The notes: a model not told the origin generated them from the letters alone. DNA of 64,000 nt from Streptomyces sp. (GCF_019510245.1 NZ_JAEKKT010000119.1:62001-126000); one strand, 5' to 3'. Shown: positions 52,378-61,129, counted from the first letter of the stretch. Numbers and translations are program-made.

Positions 52378-52496
52378 GCAACATCGAAGAGAAGTTCCCC
52401 CGGTCCCTGTGGATCCGGCTGGTCATCTACCTGGCCGTCGGGCATGCCCTGGCAGGGTTCCTCTATCTGCTGTTCGCCCTCGGCGGCAAGGGCTGA
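52374..52496 (+). CDS. 40-residue single-pass membrane protein
   Basis: GTG 52374 overlaps the regulator stop (GTGA), with GGAGAG nine bases upstream. The product starts MSNIEEKFPRSLWIR and has one membrane helix (about 16-36, LVIYLAVGHALAGFLYLLFAL) ending GGKG. Regulator plus tiny membrane protein is a repeated pairing in Streptomyces (the small protein is, I believe, the DUF6126 type). Possible roles are membrane tethering of the regulator or a target protein of it; neither is shown. Confidence 0.75.
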   Translation: MSNIEEKFPRSLWIRLVIYLAVGHALAGFLYLLFALGGKG

Positions 52497-52517
52497 GCCG
52501 CCGCCCTCCGTCCGGTC

Positions 52518-53315
52518 TCAGTCGAGCAGGCGCTCGCGCAGCCGCTCCCGGGTCTCCGGGGCCAGCTCCAGGCCCTGCTCCAGGTACGCGTCCACGTCGC
52601 CCCACGTCTCCTCGATGCTCTCGAAGGCCGCCGTCAGGTACTCCGTGCGGGCGTCGAAGAGCGGGCTGAGCAGGTCCATCACCTCGGGGCTGTAGGCGCT
52701 GTCCCCGCCGCCGCTGCGGCGCACCTTGTAACGGCGGTGCTTGGCGTTGGACTCCAGGTAGTCGGCGAGGATCGCGTCCCGCTCCACCCCCACCGCCAGC
52801 AGCGTCACGGCTATGGAGATGCCCGCCCGGTCCTTGCCGGCCGCGCAGTGCATCAGCGCCGGGACGCTGTCCTCGGCGAGTGCGTGCAGCACCCGTGAGT
52901 GCTCGCCGGTGCGGTCCTTGACGATCGTGCGGTACGAGGTGACCATCCGGGCCGCGGCCTTGCCGTCGCCCAGGAGCCCGCGCAGCTGGTCGATCTCCCC
53001 CTCGCGGACCATCTTCCAGAAGTCCGCGCCGTGCGCCGGGTCGGTCAGCGGCAGATTCAGGTTCCGCACGCCGGGCAGCTCGACGTCCGGGCCCTCCAGC
53101 TTCTGGTCGGCCGCGTTGCGGAAGTCGAAGATCGTGTGCAGCCCGAGCGAGGCGAGGAAGTCCGCGTCCTGCTCCGTCGCGTGTGCCAGATGGCCGCTGC
53201 GGAACAGCACACCCGGCCGCACCCGTCGCCCGTCCACGGTCGGCAGCCCACCCACGTCACGGAAGTTGCGCACGCCCGTCAGCTCGGGCTCGGTCGACGG
53301 GACCTGCTGCGTCAC
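52518..53315 (-). CDS. Tyrosine/lipid phosphatase of the PtpB/Siw14-like family
   Basis: 265 residues. Cys-based phosphatase: GVRNFRDVGGLPTVDGRRVRPGVLFRSGHLA at the start is the family signature, and the P-loop HCAAGKDRAG places the nucleophile at Cys 157 with the Lys-Asp insertion found in dual-specificity enzymes that also act on phosphoinositides (such as mycobacterial PtpB). GTG 53315 follows GGAGGAG. It is convergent with the small membrane protein gene. Substrate unknown; secretion signals are absent, so it acts in the cytoplasm. Confidence 0.9.
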   Translation of the reverse strand: MTQQVPSTEPELTGVRNFRDVGGLPTVDGRRVRPGVLFRSGHLAHATEQDADFLASLGLHTIFDFRNAADQKLEGPDVELPGVRNLNLPLTDPAHGADFWKMVREGEIDQLRGLLGDGKAAARMVTSYRTIVKDRTGEHSRVLHALAEDSVPALMHCAAGKDRAGISIAVTLLAVGVERDAILADYLESNAKHRRYKVRRSGGGDSAYSPEVMDLLSPLFDARTEYLTAAFESIEETWGDVDAYLEQGLELAPETRERLRERLLD

Positions 53316-53511
53316 GGGGGCTCCTCCCGGTCGGCCCCGTCGGCGCTGCTCGTCGACGGGCACTGGAGCGACCATACGACATCGGTTTCCACGGGCAATG
53401 AGTTGTCCACAGGCATCGCCTCCGCGGCCCGTGGCCCTTGCTTCGGGGCCCGCGGCCCTTGATGATGTTGGGGCTTGAGCGGATCTGTTGGCCCCTGTGT
53501 GAGGTTGCTCG

Positions 53512-55584
53512 ATGGTGGACATCGCCGAAAACGGCCGTACCTGGCTCCTGTCGGGCCCCGGCAGCAGCTACGCGCTGCATCTGACCCCCTCCGACGAACT
53601 GCTCCACCTGCACTGGGGGCCCCGGATCGGGCTCGCCGACGCCGTGGAGCTCAGCACCCGGGTGCTGCCCGGCTACTGGCCCTTCGAGTCCCCGCTGGAC
53701 GGCCATGAGGAGTACCCCGTCGAGGGCGGCCCCCGGTTCGTCCGCCCCGCGCTGTCGGTGCGGACCGAGGAGCGCCGGGGCACCGAGTGGACCTTCGACT
53801 CGTACGAGGTCGAGGAGGACGAGCTCCGGCTGCGCTTCACGGACGACGGCGTCGTCATCACCCTGCACTACCGGATGCGCGGCGACGTCGTCGAGCGCTG
53901 GGTGACCGTCGGCAACGAGGGGCACACGCGCGTGGAGCTGCTGCGCGCCGACCCCGCCACCTGGACCCTGCCCGACCGCGAGGGCTGGCGGCTCTCCCAG
54001 CTGCACGGCCGCTGGGCCGCCGAGTCCCGGCTCACCAGTGCCCCGCTCACCTACGGCGAGAAGGTCATCGGCAGCCGCCGCGGCCACACCGGCCACCAGC
54101 ACCTGCCCTGGGTCGCCCTTGACACCGACGCCACCGAGGAGCGCGGCGAGGTCTGGGGCTGTGCCCTCGGCTGGTCCGGCTCCTGGCGGATCGCGGTCGC
54201 CCAGCTCCCGGACGCGCGCGTGCAGATCTCCGGCGGCGCCGGCTACGACGACTCGGGCCTGCTGATGCTGGCCGAGGGCGAGTCGTACACCAGCCCCGTC
54301 TTCGCGGGCCTGTGGACCGACGGCGGCTTCGGCGGGGCGAGCCGCGCCTGGCACGCCTACCAGCGGGCGTACGTCATCCCGGACGCCGACCAGGACCGGC
54401 CGGTGCTGTTCAATTCCTGGGAGGCCACCACTTTCGACATCTCGGAGGACCAGCAGGCCACCCTCGCCCGCCGGGCCGCCGCGATCGGTGTCGAGTTGTT
54501 CGTGGTGGACGACGGCTGGTTCGGCGCCCGCACCAGCGACCGCGCCGGCCTCGGCGACTGGACGCCCAACCCCGACCGCTTCCCCAAGGGCCTCAAGCCC
54601 CTCGCCGACTACGTGCACGCCCTCGGCATGCAGTTCGGCATCTGGGTCGAGCCCGAGATGGTGAACCCGGACAGCGACCTGTACCGCGCCCACCCCGACT
54701 GGGTGCAGTACCAGCAGGGCCGGAAGCGCACGGAGCTCCGCAACCAGCTGGTCCTCAACCTCGCCCGCGAGGACGTCCAGGAGTACCTCTGGGAGCAGCT
54801 CGACGCGCTGCTGTCCAGCGCCCCGATCGACTACGTCAAGTGGGACTTCAACCGCTGCTTCACGGACGCGGGCTGGCCCGGCGAGCCCTACCCGCAGCGC
54901 CTGTGGGTCGACCACGTGCGCGGGCTGTACGCCCTGCTCGACCGGATCCGGGCGGCTCACCCGAACGTGGCCATCGAGTCCTGCTCCGGTGGTGGCGGGC
55001 GGATCGACCTCGGGATCATGAGCCGCACCGACGAGGTGTGGACCTCCGACAACACCGACCCGCTGGACCGGCTCGCCATCCAGCACGGATTCAGCCAGAT
55101 CCACCCCGCCCGGGTGATGTCGGCCTGGGTCACCGACAGCCCGAACCACCAGCTCAACGGCCGGGTCAGCAGCCTGCGTTTCCGGTTCGTCAGCTCCATG
55201 GCCGGAGCGCTCGGTGTCGGCGGCGACCTCTCGAAGTGGACCGAGGAGGAGCTCGCCGAGGCCGGCCACTGGGTGGAGCTCTACAAGGAGATCCGTCCCC
55301 AGGTGCAGCGCGGCGAGCAGTTCCGGCTGCGGCCGCCGGCCGGCGGGCTCAGCGCGGTGCAGTACACGCTCGGCGACGAGACCGTCGTCCTCGCCTGGCT
55401 GCAGGCCCAGAGCTACGGCGAGCAGGCGCCGCCGCTGAGGTTGCAGGGGCTCGACCCGACGGCGTCGTACGAATGCCGCGAAACGGGCGAAGTGCACCGG
55501 GGTGCCGTTCTGCTGCACCACGGGCTGCGCACCGGGCTCAAGGGTGACCTGGATGCGGCAGTCATCCGCCTTCGCCGGATCTGA
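53512..55584 (+). CDS. Alpha-galactosidase, glycoside hydrolase family 36
   Basis: 690 residues without a signal peptide, so cytoplasmic. N-terminal beta-sandwich (about 1-290), then the TIM barrel with LFNSWEATTFDISEDQQ, VDDGWFGARTSDRAGLGDW, GIWVEPEMVNPDSDLY, the nucleophile Asp at about 445 in YVKWDFNR and the acid/base Asp at about 513 in TSDNTDPLDR; a C-terminal sandwich closes. It hydrolyses alpha-1,6-galactosides such as melibiose or raffinose, probably after uptake. Start ATG 53512; the Shine-Dalgarno (GAGG) is about 12 bases upstream. No transporter gene is adjacent, and the gene is probably monocistronic. Confidence 0.93.
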   Translation: MVDIAENGRTWLLSGPGSSYALHLTPSDELLHLHWGPRIGLADAVELSTRVLPGYWPFESPLDGHEEYPVEGGPRFVRPALSVRTEERRGTEWTFDSYEVEEDELRLRFTDDGVVITLHYRMRGDVVERWVTVGNEGHTRVELLRADPATWTLPDREGWRLSQLHGRWAAESRLTSAPLTYGEKVIGSRRGHTGHQHLPWVALDTDATEERGEVWGCALGWSGSWRIAVAQLPDARVQISGGAGYDDSGLLMLAEGESYTSPVFAGLWTDGGFGGASRAWHAYQRAYVIPDADQDRPVLFNSWEATTFDISEDQQATLARRAAAIGVELFVVDDGWFGARTSDRAGLGDWTPNPDRFPKGLKPLADYVHALGMQFGIWVEPEMVNPDSDLYRAHPDWVQYQQGRKRTELRNQLVLNLAREDVQEYLWEQLDALLSSAPIDYVKWDFNRCFTDAGWPGEPYPQRLWVDHVRGLYALLDRIRAAHPNVAIESCSGGGGRIDLGIMSRTDEVWTSDNTDPLDRLAIQHGFSQIHPARVMSAWVTDSPNHQLNGRVSSLRFRFVSSMAGALGVGGDLSKWTEEELAEAGHWVELYKEIRPQVQRGEQFRLRPPAGGLSAVQYTLGDETVVLAWLQAQSYGEQAPPLRLQGLDPTASYECRETGEVHRGAVLLHHGLRTGLKGDLDAAVIRLRRI

Positions 55585-55857
55585 TACATCTGCCCGAATT
55601 GCTGCATTCACTACAACTCGCCCCGAAATAAGAGGACGTGGCATGACGTGCGTGAGGAGCGTCATATTCGTGACCGTCCGTCGCGCGTCATGCTCACGTA
55701 ATCCTCGTATTCCGTAAGCGGATTGAAAAACGGAACGGACCGGAATTCACGGAGGGTGACCGGGATTTCCGGTAACGGATCAAGCGGAACTCGGACGGGC
55801 GGAACGGGATGCTTGTCCATGTCCGTCCTACTCGCTTACGTTCACCACACATCCGGT
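55585..55857 (+). promoter_or_regulatory. Gene-free upstream region with promoter of the riboswitch transcript
   Basis: About 270 bases. TTGTCC (55813-55818), a 17-base spacer and TTACGT (55836-55841) form a vegetative-type promoter, placing the start near 55848, just ahead of the riboswitch. The remainder holds scattered CGTCA-type motifs but no gene. Confidence 0.5.
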
Positions 55858-55861
55858 CGGA

Positions 55862-56042
55862 ACGCCGAATCCTGCCGCCGCCCGGAGTCCCCACACACAC
55901 TCACCCGTGCCCGGCAGGAGCGGGGGACCCACCAGGTATGACGGCCTGTTCCGGTTCCCGGGACGGCCAGGGGTGCAGTCACGCCTTCCGGCGTGGCCGG
56001 GCAGCTCCAGCCCGAACCCGACAGCTCACCTCGCAGGCGCCG
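55862..56042 (+). promoter_or_regulatory. ydaO/yuaA-type c-di-AMP riboswitch
   Basis: The 3' hallmark CCCGAACCCGACAGCTCACC then TCGCAGGC (about 56011-56038) is the conserved core of this class, and the 5' end CGCCGAATCCTGCC (55863 on) can form P1 with it. The internal GGGGGACCCACCAGGT and AGGGGTGCAGTCACGCC segments also fit. It lies in the leader of a LysM/M23 hydrolase; in Streptomyces this class controls cell-wall hydrolases such as rpfA, switching them off when c-di-AMP is high. Confidence 0.85.
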
Positions 56043-56056
56043 GAGAGGAATGCGCC

Positions 56057-57004
56057 ATGCCCGCGAAGGGTAAGCACCGCCGTCCCAAGTCCCCACGTCT
56101 CACTCGCTCGATGGCCGTCGCCGGAAGCGGCGGCGCCGCGCTGGCGCTGCCCCTCATGGGGGCCACCGGCGCCCACGCGGCCACTGCGCAGTCCGTTTCC
56201 GAAAAGGCCGTCCAGTCGCTTCCCGCAATCGAGCGGACCGCGGTGAAAAAGGCGCCCGCAGGGAATTCCGGCGCCGCGCGTTCCGCGCACCGCGTCTACA
56301 CGGTGGTGCCCGGTGACTGTCTCTCGGAGATCGCCCGCGAGCAGAACGTCCGCGGCGGCTGGCACCGGCTCTACGCCGACAACCGGCAGGCGGTCGGCGA
56401 CAACCCGTCGCTGATCCACCCCGGACTCAAGCTCACCCTCGGCGGCCGGCACGCCGTGACGACGGACTACGGCTCCCGTCCGCAGGCGCAGTCGAACCCG
56501 CGGTCGACCTCCTCGTCCCCGGCCTCCTCCTCGTCCTCCTCCTCGTCCTCGGCCTCCTCCACGGACGGCTCCGGCGGTTCGGTCACGACCGTCTCCGGCT
56601 TCAGCCTCCCGGTCGCCACCGGCGCCCTCGGTACCGGCTACCACGTGGCCGGCAGCATGTGGTCCAGCGGCTACCACACGGGCGTCGACTTCGTCGTCCC
56701 GACCGGCACCCCGGTCAAGGCCGTCGGCGAGGGTACGGTCGTCACGGCCGGCTGGGGCGGCGCCTACGGCAACCAGGTCGTCATCCGGCTCGCCGACGGC
56801 TACTACGCGCAGTACGGCCACCTCTCCGCCCTCTCCGTCTCGGTCGGCCAGACCGTGACCGCGGGCCAGCAGGTCGGCCTCTCCGGTGCCACCGGCAACG
56901 TGACCGGCCCGCACCTCCACTTCGAGATCCGGACCACCCCCGACTACGGCTCGGACGTGGACCCGGTCGCCTACCTCCGCTCCAAGGGGGTCGCCGTCGG
57001 CTGA
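56057..57004 (+). CDS. Secreted LysM/M23 peptidoglycan hydrolase
   Basis: 315 residues. Basic N-terminus and signal peptide ending near residue 42 (GAHA/AT). LysM domain at about 78-132 (VYTVVPGDCLSEIAREQNVRG, IHPGLKLTL), then a poly-Ser linker (about 152-175) with nearly pure Ser. The M23 domain (about 200-310) has the zinc ligands in YHTGVDFVVP and HLHFEIR, and TVVTAGWGGAYGNQVVIRL between. It should cut peptidoglycan cross-bridges or stem peptides. Start ATG 56057, GGAGAGG upstream. Expression is set by the c-di-AMP riboswitch in its leader. Confidence 0.93.
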   Translation: MPAKGKHRRPKSPRLTRSMAVAGSGGAALALPLMGATGAHAATAQSVSEKAVQSLPAIERTAVKKAPAGNSGAARSAHRVYTVVPGDCLSEIAREQNVRGGWHRLYADNRQAVGDNPSLIHPGLKLTLGGRHAVTTDYGSRPQAQSNPRSTSSSPASSSSSSSSSASSTDGSGGSVTTVSGFSLPVATGALGTGYHVAGSMWSSGYHTGVDFVVPTGTPVKAVGEGTVVTAGWGGAYGNQVVIRLADGYYAQYGHLSALSVSVGQTVTAGQQVGLSGATGNVTGPHLHFEIRTTPDYGSDVDPVAYLRSKGVAVG

Positions 57005-57153
57005 GCCGGCGCCCTCCCGACCGCCACGTCAACGCCGCTGGTCAGGGCCTTATTCCAAGGTTGGCAAAGTATTTAAAGGTGTCTTATCTCACCGAGCGTC
57101 AACCCCTTATTACGGTCGCGTAGGTCACAGCCGAAGGTGAATCATGGTCCGAC

Positions 57154-57972
57154 GTGGGAGACGATTCGAAGAATGACAATGCATCAGTGATCGGGTCGTA
57201 CGCGGCGGTGGGGGACAGCTTCACCGAGGGCGTGGGAGACCCCGGCCCCGACGGGGCGTTCGTCGGCTGGGCCGACCGGTTCGCGGTACTGCTGTCCGAC
57301 CGGCGGCCCGAAGGCGACTTCAGTTACACCAACCTCGCCGTGCGCGGGAAACTGCTCGACCAGATCGTGGCGGACCAGGTGCCGCAGGCCCTGGAACTCG
57401 CCCCGGACCTGGTCTCCTTCTGCGCGGGCGGCAACGACATCATCCGTCCCGGCACCGACCCCGACGAGGTGGCCGAGCGGTTCGAGCGCGCCGTGGCCCA
57501 GCTGACCGAGGCCGTCGGCACGGTGCTGGTGACCACCGGGTTCGACACCCGGGGCGTGCCCGTCCTCAAGCACATGCGCGGCAAGATCGCCACGTACAAC
57601 GGACATGTCCGGGCCATCGCCGACCGGTACGGCTGCCCCGTCCTGGACCTGTGGTCCCTGAAGACCATTCAGGACCGGCGGGCCTGGGACGAGGACCGGC
57701 TGCACCTCTCTCCCGAGGGGCACACGCGCGTGGCGCTGCGCGCGGGCCAGGTGCTCGGTGTCGAGGTGCCGGCCGACCCGGACCAGCCGTGGCCGCCGCT
57801 GCCGCCCCGCGGCACCCTGGAGGTCCGCCGGGACGACGTGCACTGGGCCCGCGAGTACCTCGTCCCCTGGATCGGGCGCCGGCTGCGCGGGGAGTCGTCC
57901 GGCGACCACGTGACGGCCAAGGGAGCGCTCTCCCCGGACGACATCAAGATGCGGATCGCCTCCGTGGCCTGA
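57154..57972 (+). CDS. SGNH/GDSL hydrolase
   Basis: 272 residues, no signal peptide. Block I GDSFTEGVGDPGP with the catalytic Ser near 22, block III GGNDIIRPGTD, block V DRLHLSPEGHTRVAL with Asp and His. These cytoplasmic GDSL enzymes act as esterases or acyl hydrolases of unknown substrate. GTG 57154 opens MGDDSKND; GTG 57187, just before the first block, is an alternative. The 150 bases upstream are A/T-rich (TTGGCA, 18 bases, TATCTC) and may hold the promoter. Monocistronic by spacing. Confidence 0.88.
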   Translation: MGDDSKNDNASVIGSYAAVGDSFTEGVGDPGPDGAFVGWADRFAVLLSDRRPEGDFSYTNLAVRGKLLDQIVADQVPQALELAPDLVSFCAGGNDIIRPGTDPDEVAERFERAVAQLTEAVGTVLVTTGFDTRGVPVLKHMRGKIATYNGHVRAIADRYGCPVLDLWSLKTIQDRRAWDEDRLHLSPEGHTRVALRAGQVLGVEVPADPDQPWPPLPPRGTLEVRRDDVHWAREYLVPWIGRRLRGESSGDHVTAKGALSPDDIKMRIASVA

Positions 57973-58021
57973 GGCAGAACCGGCGGGCCGGGTAAGGGGT
58001 GGCCGCACTGCGGGCCGCCCC

Positions 58022-58624
58022 TTACTGCTGCTCGGGCAGCCCCAGCTCGCGCGCCAGCGCCTCGTCGACCCACTCCTGGGCCCTTGCCCGGGGCACGGCG
58101 CCGGGGTACGACGTCAGCTGGACGGCGAGCCCGTCGAGCAGCGCGGTCAGCCGCAGCGCCGCTGCCGCGGGGTCGGGGCACCGGAACTCGCCCGCGGCCA
58201 CCCCCTCGGCGACCACCTCGGCGATCGCCGCCTTCCACTGCTGGTCCAGGGCCTTGGTGACGTCCCGCAGCGCGGGCTCGCGCAACGCCACCGCCCAGCC
58301 CTCGATCCACAGCCGCCAGCCCTTGGCCTGCCCGGTCGGCGCGTACCAGCGCACCGCGGCCCGCAGCCGGCGCAGCGCCGATGTACGGCGGCCCAGCAGC
58401 TTGCGCAGGTGCGCCAGGTCGCCCTCGGCGGCATAGGTGAAGGCGGCGGCGACCAGTTTCTCCTTCGTCGAGAAGTGGTACAGCACCAGCGCGTTGCTCA
58501 CGCCGAGCGCCGAGGCCACATCGGCGATCCGCACCGCCGCCACGCCCCGCGCCTCGATCTGCTCGATGGCGGCCCGCAGCAGTTCCTCCCGCCGCTCGGC
58601 CACGCTCAACCGCACTCTCGCCAC
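58022..58624 (-). CDS. TetR family transcriptional regulator
   Basis: 200 residues. Helix-turn-helix at about 11-58: RREELLRAAIEQIEARGVAAV, IADVASALGVSNALVLYHF, STKEKLVAAAF, a textbook TetR domain. The C-terminal ligand domain (TALLDGLAVQLTSYPG near the end) resembles BetI-type regulators. Start GTG 58624; a weak GGGTGA lies upstream. Convergent with the GDSL gene and 43 bases from the GNAT gene, so the target is not evident from position. Confidence 0.88.
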   Translation of the reverse strand: MARVRLSVAERREELLRAAIEQIEARGVAAVRIADVASALGVSNALVLYHFSTKEKLVAAAFTYAAEGDLAHLRKLLGRRTSALRRLRAAVRWYAPTGQAKGWRLWIEGWAVALREPALRDVTKALDQQWKAAIAEVVAEGVAAGEFRCPDPAAAALRLTALLDGLAVQLTSYPGAVPRARAQEWVDEALARELGLPEQQ

Positions 58625-58666
58625 GCGGTCACCCTAATCGGTCGTCCCCCCACCCGCGTTGCCGTC

Positions 58667-59191
58667 TCAGGCCAGCGGCAGCCGCATGATCGTCAGGTCC
58701 AGCCAGCGGCCGAACTTGGTGCCCACCTCCGGGACCGTGCCGACGTGCTCGAAGCCGAACCGGTCGTGCAGCCGGATCGACGCGGTGTTCCGGGCCTCGA
58801 TGCCGGCGATCATCACATGGTGGCCGGCCTCGCGCGCGGAGGCGATGAGCGGGCCCAGCAGCGCGGAGCCGATGCCGAGCCCCTGGCTGCCCTCGCGGAC
58901 GTAGACGGAGTTCTCCACCGTGTGCCGGTAGCCGTCCAGGGCGCGCCACGGGCCGTAGACCGCGAACCCGGCCACCTCTCCCGGCGCGTCGGCGACCTCG
59001 GCCACGAGTGCCGAGCCGCGCTCCAGATGGGGGGCGAACCAGGCCGAGCCCTCGGCGGGCGACTGCGGGGTCTCGGTCCACAGGGCCGTCGAGTGCTCGA
59101 CCGCGTGATTGCGGATCGCGCGGACCGCCTCCTCGTCACCGGGACGGGCCGGACGGACCGCAACCACACCTCTCTCGTATATTGGATTCAT
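58667..59191 (-). CDS. GNAT acetyltransferase (phosphinothricin/methionine sulfoximine type)
   Basis: 174 residues. GNAT fold with VAVRPARPGDEEAVRAIRNH at the start, the acetyl-CoA loop VREGSQGLGIGSALLGPLI (about 102-120) and GFEHVGTVPEVGTKFGRWLDL at the end, the pattern of N-acetyltransferases that inactivate phosphinothricin or methionine sulfoximine. Homologues also act on other small amines. ATG 59191 has no Shine-Dalgarno; the mRNA is probably leaderless and its start codon overlaps that of the divergent regulator. Confidence 0.87.
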   Translation of the reverse strand: MNPIYERGVVAVRPARPGDEEAVRAIRNHAVEHSTALWTETPQSPAEGSAWFAPHLERGSALVAEVADAPGEVAGFAVYGPWRALDGYRHTVENSVYVREGSQGLGIGSALLGPLIASAREAGHHVMIAGIEARNTASIRLHDRFGFEHVGTVPEVGTKFGRWLDLTIMRLPLA

Positions 59192-59201
59192 GTCCAACAT
59201 A
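59178..59201. promoter_or_regulatory. Palindrome over two overlapping divergent start codons
   Basis: TATATTGGA (59178-59186), centre TTCATG, TCCAACATA (59193-59201); arms match at 8 of 9 positions. CAT 59189-59191 (minus start) and ATG 59190-59192 (plus start) share two bases. TATATT and, on the minus strand, TATGTT are at -10 distance for leaderless transcripts. Confidence 0.7.
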
Positions 59202-59801
59202 GTAGAACCGCCGGTGGACCCGCTGGTGCTGCGGATCGCCGCCCGGGTCCGCACCGAGCGGGAGCGCCGCCGCTGGACGCTGGCGCAGCTCGCGGACGCC
59301 TCCGGCGTCTCCCAGGCGATGATCAGCCGGATCGAACGCGGCGAGAGCAGCCCCACCGCGGTCGTGCTCGGCAAGCTGTCCGCCGCCTTCCGGATCGGCG
59401 TCGCCTCGTTGATCACCGACGCCGAAGGCGGGCAGGGCGCACAGGAGTCCGTGGCGGACACCCCGGGCGTGCGGCGCGGCGCCGAGGCCGCCGAGTGGCG
59501 CGACCCCGGCACCGGCTACCGGCGCCGCCAGATCACCGGCCCGCGCTTCCCGGCGGAGATCGCCGAGATCCGGCTGCCCGCCGGAGCCCGGGTGCCCTAC
59601 CCGGCCGCGGCCTTCGCCTTCGTACGGCAGCTCGTCTGGGTCCTCGACGGCCGGCTCACCTTCCACGACGGGGACGCGGTCCACGAACTCGACGCCGGCG
59701 ACACCATCGAACTCGGCGCACCCGCCGAGCGCGTCTTCGCCAACACCACCGATGCCGAGTGCCGTTACGCCGTCGTGCTCACCCGCGACACCAGGCCGTG
59801 A
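59190..59801 (+). CDS. XRE-family regulator with cupin domain
   Basis: 203 residues. Helix-turn-helix at about 15-70 (ERRRWTLAQLADASGVSQAM, ISRIERGESSPTAVVLGKLS), cupin at about 120-195 (RLPAGARVPYP, QLVWVLDGRLTFHDGD, LDAGDTIELGAPAERVFANT). The cupin probably binds a small effector. No leader: ATG 59190 lies on top of the GNAT start in a palindrome, so it most likely represses both genes from one site. The pair resembles effector-sensing plus detoxifying enzyme. Confidence 0.88.
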   Translation: MSNIVEPPVDPLVLRIAARVRTERERRRWTLAQLADASGVSQAMISRIERGESSPTAVVLGKLSAAFRIGVASLITDAEGGQGAQESVADTPGVRRGAEAAEWRDPGTGYRRRQITGPRFPAEIAEIRLPAGARVPYPAAAFAFVRQLVWVLDGRLTFHDGDAVHELDAGDTIELGAPAERVFANTTDAECRYAVVLTRDTRP

Positions 59802-59915
59802 GCCGGCCGCCGGCGCGCCCCTGCTCGAGCCGCTCGGCCGGCAGGGCACCAGCATTCCGGCCCGAGCGCGCTGCTGCTCGCCGCTGCTCTCGGACGCCGC
59901 TGTCGGCGTGTCGCG

Positions 59916-61094
59916 TCACCGGTACCAGCCGAACCGCTCCGCGATCACCGGCAGCCGGTCGGTGACCAGGGCGTGGGCCGCGGCGCGCGGAGTCGTGCCG
60001 TCGGCCTCCGCGCGGTCCAGCATCAGCCCCACCAGGGCCCGCATCGAGCGGCGGATGTGGGCGAAGGCCTCGTCGGCGTCGGGGCCGATGTCGCCGAACA
60101 GGGTCCACCACCACCAGGCGTTGGTGCCCGAGTTCACCACCACGTCCGGCAGCACGGTCACCCCGCGCGCGGCGAGCCGTCCCTCCGCCTCGGGGAGCAC
60201 CGGCATGTTGGCCGCCTCCACGATCCAGCGGGCGCTGACCAGGTGCGCGTTGGCCGCGTCGACCACGTACGACACCGCCGCCGGCACCAGCACCTCCGCG
60301 TCGGCGGACAGCCAGGCGTCACCCGGCAGTTCCGCGTCACCGGGGCCCAGCACCGCGCGGTCGACGGTGCCGTACGCGTCCCGCGCGCGCAGCAGCGCCT
60401 CGACGTCCAGACCCGCCGGGTTGGCGATCGTGCCCTTGATGTCGGCGACCGCCACGACCGTGAGCCCCGCACGGGAGAGGAACCGCGCCGTGGCCCCGCC
60501 CATCGTGCCGAGGCCCTGCACGGCGACCCGCGTCCCCCGGTGCGGCACCCCGGCCCGGTCCAGCGCCGCCAGCGCCGACTCGGCGACCCCGCAGCCGCCG
60601 GCCAGCTCGTCCAGACCGATCCCGTCCACCTCCACGGCGAAGGCGTCCGCGAGTCGCCGCCGGGCCGCCGTCTCGTCGTCCAGCAGCGGATACACGGCCT
60701 GGATCGAGGAGACCAGCCCCGCCTCGGCGGCCGCCCGGTCCACCAGGTCCTGGGTGAGCCCCAGGTCCTCGCCGGTGGTCCAGAAATCCTCCACATACGG
60801 CCGCATGGCCCGCAGGTAGCGTACGAGCAGGGCGTACGCCCCGGGGTCCTGCGGATCGCAGTCGATGCCGCCCTTGGCGCCGCCCAGCGGGATGTAGCGG
60901 CCCTCGGGGTTGTAGTGCAGGGCCTCCTTCATCGTCATGCCGCGCGCGAGCCCGGTCACCTCCTCCAGGGTGCAGCCGGGCCGCATGCGCAGACCGCCGC
61001 TGGCCACCCCCCGCACCAGCCGGTCGACGACCAGGAAACCCCGGCGGCCGGTGACGTGGTCGGTCCAGACGAGGGACATCAGGGGAGCGGTCAC
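59916..61094 (-). CDS. Leu/Phe/Val-type amino acid dehydrogenase
   Basis: 392 residues of the Glu/Leu/Phe/Val dehydrogenase family. Catalytic Lys segment GLARGMTMKEALHYNPEGRYIPLGGAKGGID with two Lys, then the Rossmann fold VAVQGLGTMGGATARFLSRAG near 225. The C-terminal part includes VVNSGTNAWWWWTLF, where Glu dehydrogenase would have other residues. Family members deaminate an amino acid to a keto acid with NAD(P). GTG 61094 follows GAGGAG, giving MTAPLMSLVWTDH; an in-frame upstream extension lacks coding character. Exact substrate open. Confidence 0.88.
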   Translation of the reverse strand: MTAPLMSLVWTDHVTGRRGFLVVDRLVRGVASGGLRMRPGCTLEEVTGLARGMTMKEALHYNPEGRYIPLGGAKGGIDCDPQDPGAYALLVRYLRAMRPYVEDFWTTGEDLGLTQDLVDRAAAEAGLVSSIQAVYPLLDDETAARRRLADAFAVEVDGIGLDELAGGCGVAESALAALDRAGVPHRGTRVAVQGLGTMGGATARFLSRAGLTVVAVADIKGTIANPAGLDVEALLRARDAYGTVDRAVLGPGDAELPGDAWLSADAEVLVPAAVSYVVDAANAHLVSARWIVEAANMPVLPEAEGRLAARGVTVLPDVVVNSGTNAWWWWTLFGDIGPDADEAFAHIRRSMRALVGLMLDRAEADGTTPRAAAHALVTDRLPVIAERFGWYR

Positions 61095-61129
61095 GAAGGC
61101 TCCTCGGGAGCGGTGTGAAGAAACAGTGT

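Noticed and set aside
55640..55700. Operator of repeated CGTCA/ATGACG motifs after the galactosidase gene
   Set aside because: Copies are irregular in spacing and orientation, and the functional promoter is clearly placed further right.
56518..56575. CRISPR-like or simple-sequence array (TCC repeats)
   Set aside because: These are Ser codons of the poly-Ser linker in the M23 protein, in frame and without spacers.
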